Positions 6,060 to 10,590 of a stretch of 10,590 bases of DNA are shown piece after piece. A model generated the notes under the pieces. It saw only the letters and a program-made list of their open reading frames with translations. It was not told where the DNA came from and ran no database searches. Made by a program: the position numbers and the translations under genes. The DNA lies in the NCBI GenBank assembly GCA_036260415.1, contig DASZZX010000211.1, forward strand, positions 1 through 10,590. Direction: 5' to 3'. This DNA is from DASZZX01 sp036260415. Its GTDB lineage: Bacteria > Actinomycetota > Nitriliruptoria > Nitriliruptorales > JAHWKO01. Position 1 is the stretch's first letter, and the number at the start of each line of letters is the position of its first letter.

Positions 6060-6089
6060 TCACTCCTGCCGGTACGGGCTGGCGAGCAC
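6060..6089 (-). CDS. 9-codon mini-ORF created by the ribE/ribBA duplication
   Basis: GTG at 6089 follows the ribE TGA by 2 nt and has its own AGGAG 5 nt upstream. It encodes MLASPYRQE and ends in TGA 2 nt before the ribBA GTG. Its last residues copy the ribE C-terminus (TPYRQE). It is out of frame with ribBA because the unit is 32 bp. It is best seen as a relic that ribosomes may traverse between the two genes. Confidence 0.4.
   Translation of the reverse strand: MLASPYRQE
6063..6070 (-). promoter_or_regulatory. Ribosome-binding site of ribBA
   Basis: GGCAGGAG is followed by TGACC and then GTG (6057). The same site with the same spacing is present one repeat unit upstream (6095-6102), in front of the 9-codon mini-ORF and inside the last codons of ribE. 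This placement favours GTG 6057 over the longer 6126 start. Confidence 0.75.
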
Positions 6090-6091
6090 GG

Positions 6092-6718
6092 TCACTCCTG
6101 CCGGTACGGGGTGGCGAGCCTGTCACCCTGGAGCAGGCGCTGCACGTACTTGGCGATCACGTCGCCCTCCAGGTTCAACCGGTCGCCGACCCGCAGGCTT
6201 CCGAGCGTGGTGGTGGCGCAGGTGTGGGGGATCAGCCCGACGTCGAAGGCGCCGTCCTCCGCCACGTCCACCACCGTCAGGCTCACGCCCTGCACCGTGA
6301 CGGATCCCTTGGGCACCAGGTAGCGTGCCACCTGCGCGGGAGCCGCGACCTGTAGCGACACCGTCCCCGCCGCCTGCTGACGGTCCACGATCTCGCCGAC
6401 GCCGTCCACGTGTCCCTGCACGAGGTGGCCGCTGAAGCGTCCGCCGGCCGACATGGGCCGCTCGAGGTTCACGCGGTCGCCGGGTGACAGCTGCCCCAGC
6501 GTGGTCGCCCGCAGCGTCTCTGGCATCAGGTCCGCCACGAACCCCGGCTCGCCGTCGAGGAACGCGACCACAGTCAGGCAGGCGCCGTCCACAGCGATGG
6601 ACGCTCCCTCGACCGCGTCGGCGAGCACCTGGCGGCAGGCGACGGCAACGCGGGCGTGGTCCTCGCGACGTTCGAGCGCGACCACCCGCCCGACCTCCTC
6701 GACGATGCCGGTGAACAC
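6092..6718 (-). CDS. ribE: Riboflavin synthase, alpha subunit
   Basis: Riboflavin synthase dismutates two ribityllumazine molecules into riboflavin and the pyrimidine that RibH reuses. The 208-residue product shows the internal duplication of the family: the first barrel (MFTGIVEEVG at 1-10, DGACLTVV at 44-51) and the second barrel (GHLVQGHVDGVG at 97-108, QGVSLTVV at 143-150), joined by ERPMSAGGRF. The MFTGIV N-terminus fixes the GTG start at 6718, which lies 3 nt after the ribD TAG. The ribosome-binding site is weak (TAGGG), so coupling to ribD is likely. The last codons (ATPYRQE) are within the duplicated unit that continues into ribBA. The cell usually needs RibE close to RibH for substrate transfer. 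Confidence 0.97.
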   Translation of the reverse strand: MFTGIVEEVGRVVALERREDHARVAVACRQVLADAVEGASIAVDGACLTVVAFLDGEPGFVADLMPETLRATTLGQLSPGDRVNLERPMSAGGRFSGHLVQGHVDGVGEIVDRQQAAGTVSLQVAAPAQVARYLVPKGSVTVQGVSLTVVDVAEDGAFDVGLIPHTCATTTLGSLRVGDRLNLEGDVIAKYVQRLLQGDRLATPYRQE

Positions 6719-6721
6719 GCC

Positions 6722-7843
6722 CTACACCACGCGGTCAGCAGGAGGTACCGCGGCCTCCGCGGGACGCGCCACCACCTCCACGTCCGGACCGAGCAGGCGC
6801 ACCGACTCGATCGTCCACCGTCCCGCCGCGGAGATCGACGGCGCGCCTCGACCTGCCAGCGACGGCAGCCCGTCACCGCCAACCACGACGCCGCCCAGGT
6901 GCAACACCAGCCGGTCGACGAGCCCCGCCCGCGTGATCGCACCGGCCAGGGTGGGACCGCCCTCGACCATCAGGGCCTGCAGTTCACGGTCCAGCAGGGC
7001 GCGGAGCGCCGCCTTGAGGTCGACCCCCTGGTCGTGTGCCGGCACGCCCACCACCTCGACCCCGGCGCCCTCCAGACGGGCGCGCCAGACCGCGTCGGCG
7101 TCAGGCCCCGTGACCACCAGCGCGCCGGGGCGGACCACGTGCGCTGACGGTGGGGTGCGCCCGCGGCGGTCGACGACGGCCGGGCGTGGCTGGCCGGCCC
7201 GTGCGTCGACGTGGCGGACGTCCAGGCGCGGGTCGTCCGCCAGCACGGTGCCCGATCCCACCACGACCGCGTCCGCTGCGGCGCGCAGCTCGTGGACCGC
7301 GGTCCTGGCCTCCCGGGCGGTGATCCAGCGGCTGGACCCGTCGCGTGCGGCGACCCGCCCGTCCAGCGACTGGGCCAGCTTGAGCGTCACGAAGGGCCTG
7401 CCGGTGCTGTGCACGTGGAAGAAGACCTCGTTCTGCTGGCGGGCGGCTTCCGACCCAACCCCTCCGGTGACGGACACCCCGGCGGCCCGCAGGAGGGCTG
7501 CGCCGCCGGCCGCCAGCGGGTTGGGGTCCTCCGCTGCGTACACCACCCGGGCCACTCCAGCCGCGGCCAGGGCCGGGGCGCACGGGGTGGTCCTGCCGGA
7601 GTGCGCGCAGGGCTCGAGGGTCACGTAGACGGTGGCGCCGCGGACCCGCTCGCCGGCCGCACGCAGGGCCGCGACCTCGGCGTGCGCCTCGCCCGCGCGC
7701 TCGTGCCACCCCTCCCCCACGACCTCACCATGGCGGACGACCACACAGCCGACCATCGGGTTAGGACGGACCGTGGCACGTCCGCGCTCGGCGAGCGCCA
7801 AGGCGCGCCCCATCAACTCGCGGTCACGATCGGTGCTGGGCAC
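6722..7843 (-). CDS. ribD: Bifunctional pyrimidine deaminase / reductase
   Basis: RibD deaminates the GTP-derived pyrimidine and reduces its ribosyl side chain with NADPH, the second and third steps of the riboflavin pathway. From GTG 7843 the product is 373 residues, matching the usual 360-370. The deaminase domain has RPNPMVGCVVV (26-36), the zinc motif HAEVAAL (54-60) and PCAHSGRTTPC (78-88). The reductase domain starts about residue 150, with PFVTLKLAQSLDGRVA, VGSGTVLADDPRLDVR and VEGGPTLAGA. The frame stays open to 7939, but AAGGAGG at 7862-7856 and the family N-terminus favour 7843, although the 14-nt spacing is long. It is the first gene of ribD-ribE-ribBA-ribH. I saw no FMN riboswitch upstream. 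Confidence 0.96.
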   Translation of the reverse strand: MPSTDRDRELMGRALALAERGRATVRPNPMVGCVVVRHGEVVGEGWHERAGEAHAEVAALRAAGERVRGATVYVTLEPCAHSGRTTPCAPALAAAGVARVVYAAEDPNPLAAGGAALLRAAGVSVTGGVGSEAARQQNEVFFHVHSTGRPFVTLKLAQSLDGRVAARDGSSRWITAREARTAVHELRAAADAVVVGSGTVLADDPRLDVRHVDARAGQPRPAVVDRRGRTPPSAHVVRPGALVVTGPDADAVWRARLEGAGVEVVGVPAHDQGVDLKAALRALLDRELQALMVEGGPTLAGAITRAGLVDRLVLHLGGVVVGGDGLPSLAGRGAPSISAAGRWTIESVRLLGPDVEVVARPAEAAVPPADRVV

Positions 7844-8078
7844 GCCGCTGTCGGCACCCTCCTTGGGGAACGCGTTGTCGTCGCTGCGGACGGGACCGTC
7901 GACGAGACTACCAATGCGTCGCTGGCGTGCCGATGCCACGATCTATGGCAGGAGGATCCAGCAGCGTCGGTGTGGCGGCCGCCGGACAGGGGCCATGCCC
8001 CGTGGGTTCCACAGCCTCGGACGCTCAACAGCGTGTTCCGCCCCTGGTCTGTCACACCGCCGTGGTTCGCTGGCGTGC
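7844..8078. other. Intergenic region upstream of ribD
   Basis: These 235 bp separate ribD (minus) from the DUF222 wreck (plus). I looked for the conserved FMN-riboswitch strings and found none. A ribD ribosome-binding site sits at 7856-7862. A 12-bp word, TCGCTGGCGTGC, occurs at 7919-7930 and again at 8067-8078, which may be chance. GGGGCATGGCCCC makes a small hairpin. No convincing promoter was found. Confidence 0.5.
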
Positions 8079-8963
8079 ATGGACTCGATACAGGTTGCCG
8101 CGACCTGCTCGGGGTCGGTCAGCGCGCTGCTGGACCGGCTGACCGGTGTGGTGGACGGGCTCGTCGCCTCGAACCGGACGAGCTGGGGGTCGACCATGCC
8201 GGTGACGCACTGCGGCGGCTGCGACGGCAGCGGTCGCGGCTGGAAGTCGTCGAGGCGGCCCTGACCACCTCGTTCGACCGCCGCGCCGGCTACCGCAACG
8301 CCGGGCACACCTCGATGCAGGGCTGGCGACAGGGCGAGCTGGCATGGCACACGGGGATGCCTGGCAGTAGGTGACCACGGCCGACGCGCTGGCTTCGACG
8401 TTGGACGAGACCTGGCAGGCGTTGGCCGAGGGGGATATCTCGTTCGCGCACGCCGCTGCGGTGGCTCACGGCACCCGCCGTCAGCCCGACCACCAGCAGG
8501 CCGAGCAGCAGCTGCTGCGCACCGCAAGGCAGGGTGAGGCTCGCCAGGTCGCGCAGCAGGCGCGACGGACGGCCATGCTGTCCGCACCCGAGGAGGGCAA
8601 CTGGCAGGCGCGTCGCCAGTACGACAGCCGCGGGATGATCACCGGCAGGACCCGCGACGGGATGGTGTTCCGCGAGGGCCAGTTGCACCAGCTCGCCGGC
8701 GAACGCCTGCTGGCAGCCCTGTCCTGGGACGCACGCCCCGCCGGTCACGACGATCCCCGCACCCTGCGCAGCGCAACGCCGACGCGCTGTCCCGCTGGGT
8801 CGACACCGCGCTGGACGGCTCGGGCCTGCCGGGGGGCGGGGACGGGCGGCGCGCCGAGGTCGTCGCGCTGGTCCCCGTCGAGACGATCGAGCGGGGGCCG
8901 GCGCCCCGCCCGGCACCCTGACGTGGACCGGCCCGCGCCCGCCACCACCACGGCGGGTTCTAC
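8079..8963 (+). pseudogene. Eroded DUF222 / HNH endonuclease-type (13E12 family) gene
   Basis: This is the only plus-strand coding signal. Read in sequence, pieces in all three frames reassemble a DUF222 protein: MDSIQVAATCSGSVSALLDR (frame of 8079); PDELGVDHAGDALRRLRRQR and EVVEAALTTSFDRRAGYRNA (shift near 8168); TADALASTLDETWQALAEGD then ISFAHAAAVAHGTR (after the TGA at 8372 and a shift); TRDGMVFREGQLHQLAGERL and DDPRT; AQR-like QRNADALSRWVDTALD (shift near 8766); GTLTWTGP (shift near 8911); and RHHHGGFY at 8940-8963. The last two are normally separated by the HNH core, which seems deleted. Intact members carry an HNH nuclease domain, and many occur as multicopy genes in Actinobacteria. At least four frame breaks and a stop make it non-functional. 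No ribosome-binding site precedes the ATG. Frayed remnants may extend to about 9090. Confidence 0.8.
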
Positions 8964-9095
8964 CCCCCCGCCCGCGTCCCACGACCCGCCGCCGCACGAC
9001 CCGCCAGACCTCGCCTACGAACACCGGCCCGACTACCACAACCGGCCACCACCGCTCCGTGGCAGCCGCACCCCGATCCGGCCCGACGACCACCC

Positions 9096-9115
9096 TGCCG
9101 GCTGGCAAGCCGGCA
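9096..9115. terminator. Stem-loop between convergent units, possible bidirectional terminator
   Basis: TGCCGGCT-GGCA-AGCCGGCA is a perfect 8-bp stem with a 4-nt loop. It lies about 100 nt past the stop of the response-regulator gene (minus) and beyond the end of the plus-strand pseudogene. It has no T-run on either strand. The rest of the 8964-9212 stretch shows nothing recognisable. Confidence 0.4.
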
Positions 9116-9212
9116 CGTCGTGTCGACGGCTGGCTCGATCAGAGAGGTGGGAAGAGCAGCGCGCGGCCCCAGGACATCCGCCTCGAGGACCTCGGCGAGC
9201 GACGGCGCAGAC

Positions 9213-10148
9213 CTACGGGCGCGAGCGGCGGTCCACCGCCAGGTTGGAGCCGTCCCCCAGCCGCTTGGCGTAGTTCTTCATCTCGGCGGCGACCTCCGCC
9301 AGCTGTCGGTGGTCGCTGAACGCGCCCGGGGTGGTGGTCACCATCCCGATCGCAACCGACACGAACGGGTAGCGGTGCAACCTGCCCTGGCGGTCCCGCA
9401 CCTCGATGAAACCGGCCTCCCGGTCAGCAGGGTCGTACAGCTCGGGGACGCGTGCGTCGAACCGCTCGATCAGCGCCCGCCCGATCGTCTCCCCCGCCTC
9501 GGGCCGCGTGATGATCACGAAATCGTCGCCACCCACGTGACCGACGAACGTCGTCTCGTCGCCAAGGGAAGCGACCACATCGCAGACGGCATCCGCCAGA
9601 GTCCCGATGGCCTCGTCACCGCGGAGGAAGCCGTAACGGTCGTTGAAGGGCTTGAACCGGTTCAGGTCTGCGTACAGCAGGGCGATCTGCTCGCCGCTGT
9701 TGACCCGCTGGGCCAGCTCCCTCTCGATGCGGACGTTGCCGGGCAGGCCGGTCAGCGGTGACACGCTGCGTGTGTCACGGACCCGCCGCAGCGTCGCGTG
9801 GATGCGGGCGATGAGCTCATCGACGTCGAAGGGTTTGGTCAGGTAGTCGTCAGCTCCGAGCTCCAGTCCCGACACCCTGTCCGAGGGCTGGGCCCTGGCC
9901 GTGAGCATGATGATCGGGATGTGACTGGTGCGGGCGTCGGTGCGCAGCCGTCGACAGACCTCGTAGCCGTCGATGCGCGGCATCATGAGGTCGAGCAGCA
10001 CCAGCTCGGGTCGCAGCCGCAGGGCCTGCTCGAGGCCGCGCTCGCCGTCCGCGGCAGTGGCGACGTCGAAACCGGCGGACTGCAGGTTGATCTCGACGAT
10101 GTCGCGGATGTCGGGATCGTCATCGACGATCAGGACTAGCGCGCTCAC
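9213..10148 (-). CDS. Response regulator with receiver and GGDEF-type (GGDDF) domain
   Basis: This 311-residue cytoplasmic protein has an N-terminal receiver domain (about 1-122) and a C-terminal GGDEF-type domain (about 128-300). Receiver residues are the acidic pocket Asp9-Asp11, phospho-acceptor Asp53 (LLDLMMP), Thr83 and Lys105 (TKPF). The second domain has SPLTGLPGN, YADLNRFKPFNDRYGFLRGDEA (159-180, split by eye) and HVGGDDF (204-210), where the signature reads GGDDF not GGDEF. An RxxD inhibitory site before the motif is absent. It may make cyclic di-GMP under control of a kinase not encoded here, or only bind GTP. The GTG at 10148 fits the receiver start VSALVLIVDDD. The frame runs open to 10283, but the extra 45 residues are low-complexity Ser/Arg/Gly. 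A 13-codon ORF ends over the start as GTGA. Confidence 0.93.
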   Translation of the reverse strand: MSALVLIVDDDPDIRDIVEINLQSAGFDVATAADGERGLEQALRLRPELVLLDLMMPRIDGYEVCRRLRTDARTSHIPIIMLTARAQPSDRVSGLELGADDYLTKPFDVDELIARIHATLRRVRDTRSVSPLTGLPGNVRIERELAQRVNSGEQIALLYADLNRFKPFNDRYGFLRGDEAIGTLADAVCDVVASLGDETTFVGHVGGDDFVIITRPEAGETIGRALIERFDARVPELYDPADREAGFIEVRDRQGRLHRYPFVSVAIGMVTTTPGAFSDHRQLAEVAAEMKNYAKRLGDGSNLAVDRRSRP

Positions 10149-10186
10149 CGTGGCCCGCTGCGCAGATCGCGCGTGGCAGGCCTCAC
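10145..10186 (-). CDS. 13-codon upstream ORF overlapping the response-regulator start
   Basis: GTG at 10186, behind a strong AGGAGGAG, opens the frame MRPATRDLRSGPR and ends in TGA that overlaps the GTG of the regulator gene (GTGA). The regulator itself has no clear ribosome-binding site, so its translation may depend on ribosomes finishing this peptide. The peptide shows no recognisable function, and the reading rests only on signal placement. Confidence 0.4.
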   Translation of the reverse strand: MRPATRDLRSGPR

Positions 10187-10192
10187 CGGCTG

Positions 10193-10200
10193 CTCCTCCT
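10193..10200 (-). promoter_or_regulatory. Strong Shine-Dalgarno serving the 13-codon upstream ORF
   Basis: AGGAGGAG is followed by CAGCCG and GTG (10186). It is the only strong ribosome-binding site near the response-regulator gene, yet it lies 44 nt before the regulator's own start and is spaced for the mini-ORF. Confidence 0.6.
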
Positions 10201-10298
10201 CGTCCACCGGATCCGGCCGCGGACCGCCGCGTGGCGCTGGTCGAGCGCCTGGTCGAGCCAACTCCTGTCGGATGCAACCACATCCGGCCCCGCGCGTC

Positions 10299-10590
10299 TC
10301 AGAGCCTGCGGTGGAAGGTGGCGTGGTACATGCCGTCAGTGTCGTCACGGTGCGGCCACCGCTGGACCTCCTCCACGACTTGCACCGCGTCGCCCCATCG
10401 GCCGAGCAGCGCGCGGGTCACCGCCACCGTCTCGGTCGCCGTCCAGGTGCACACCGCGTAGGTCACGTGGCCGCCGGGGCGGACCCGCGTGAGCGCGGCG
10501 TCGACCAGGCGTCCCTGCAGCCGCGCGAGCTCGGCCGCGTCGCCGTGGGTGCGCCGCCAGCGGACCTCCGGGCGGCGCCGCCCGGTGCCC
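10299..10590 (-). CDS. rsmB: RsmB/Fmu-family 16S rRNA cytosine-5 methyltransferase (C-terminal 96 residues)
   Basis: This is the end of a NOL1/NOP2/Sun-family RNA m5C methyltransferase; in E. coli RsmB modifies C967 of 16S rRNA. The first full codons give GTGRRRPEVRWRR, the continuation of the PCSGTG motif whose Cys would lie just outside the window. Next come ELARLQGRLVDAALTRVRPG, typical of motif V, and GGHVTYAVCTWTATETVAV, matching the GGxLVYATCSxxPEEN segment, with its Cys as the expected catalytic residue. The ending DGMYHATFHRRL resembles the DGFFxAxLxR close of RsmB. The 5' part runs off the right edge. In M. tuberculosis the homologue fmu stands just before rpe and ribG; here a GGDEF regulator and a pseudogene follow instead. 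Confidence 0.9.
   Translation of the reverse strand, partial: GTGRRRPEVRWRRTHGDAAELARLQGRLVDAALTRVRPGGHVTYAVCTWTATETVAVTRALLGRWGDAVQVVEEVQRWPHRDDTDGMYHATFHRRL

Larger units (their letters stand above)
6049..6112. repeat. Tandem duplication of 32 bp at the ribE/ribBA junction
   Basis: Units 6049-6080 and 6081-6112 are adjacent and differ at only 2 of 32 positions. A third fragment, GGCGAGC, begins at 6113. On the minus strand each unit contains the ribE-like ending (PYRQE, TGA), the AGGAG site and a GTG start, so the gene junction has been copied. Confidence 0.95.

Noticed and set aside
6058..6126. Longer ribBA starting at 6126
   Set aside because: The extension is the out-of-frame reading of the ribE tail and the duplicated unit. 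The RibB domain begins after GTG 6057, which has a well-placed AGGAG.
6453..7628. Plus-strand open frame of 391 codons across ribE and ribD
   Set aside because: It is antisense to two well-conserved enzymes, and its Ser/Thr/Arg/Ala composition is a codon-shadow artefact.
7990..8060. AGGGGCGG on the minus strand as the start of an FMN riboswitch
   Set aside because: None of the other conserved riboswitch blocks follows in order.
7919..8078. 12-bp direct repeat TCGCTGGCGTGC flanking 136 bp as a possible target-site duplication
   Set aside because: A 12-bp match is expected by chance in GC-biased sequence of this length, and no transposase or terminal inverted repeats lie between the copies.
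8290..9108. Minus-strand open frame of 272 codons opposite the DUF222 region
   Set aside because: It is a low-complexity Arg/Gly/Val/Pro shadow of GC-rich plus-strand sequence. It matches no family and lies antisense to recognisable DUF222 pieces.
10149..10283. Longer response regulator starting at ATG 10283
   Set aside because: The 45 added residues are low-complexity, and receiver domains begin a few residues before the LIVDDD strand, matching GTG 10148.
1..10590. CRISPR array, tRNA or rRNA genes, transposase, phage or defence cassette
   Set aside because: I saw no regularly spaced repeats, no tRNA-like cloverleaf, and no open frame with such motifs on either strand. The window is mainly housekeeping genes.

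Overview
This window is very GC-rich. Every intact gene lies on the minus strand, so the genes are read from the right edge to the left. The content is mostly housekeeping. The gene order resembles an actinobacterial fmu/rsmB - rib cluster - hisG block joined to an infC-rpmI-rplT translation operon. The wreck of a DUF222 (13E12-type) protein, a family concentrated in Actinobacteria, and the dominance of GTG starts also point to a high-GC actinobacterium. A deep lineage is possible, but I cannot name a genus.

Layout in transcription order (right to left): the C-terminal end of an RsmB-type 16S rRNA cytosine methyltransferase (10299-10590); a receiver-GGDEF response regulator (9213-10148) preceded by a 13-codon upstream ORF; an eroded DUF222/HNH pseudogene on the plus strand (8079 to about 8963); the riboflavin operon ribD-ribE-ribBA-ribH (7843 to 4232), tightly packed; hisG (3268-4143); a small secreted or membrane-anchored protein (2873-3181); a DUF1844-like gene split by one in-frame TAA (2240-2710); and the translation operon infC-rpmI-rplT with a TrmH/SpoU RNA methyltransferase whose end runs off the left edge.

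How the genes work together: RibD, RibE, RibBA and RibH supply the steps from GTP and ribulose-5-phosphate to riboflavin, apart from the phosphatase step. HisG is the committed step of histidine synthesis and, like RibA, draws on the purine nucleotide pool. IF3, L35 and L20 form the classic co-regulated translation operon, here with a putative promoter, a leader of about 250 nt and a rare ATC start on infC. The rRNA methyltransferases at both ends add to the translation theme.

I found no new defence, mobile or biosynthetic system. The most interesting points are small-scale: the ATC start of infC; two local tandem duplications that each copied a ribosome-binding site and start codon (before the DUF1844-like gene and between ribE and ribBA); three mini-ORFs that end on or beside a real start; the nonsense-split DUF1844-like gene; mutually exclusive stem-loops between ribH and hisG; and the apparent loss of rpe and hisE from positions where relatives usually carry them.
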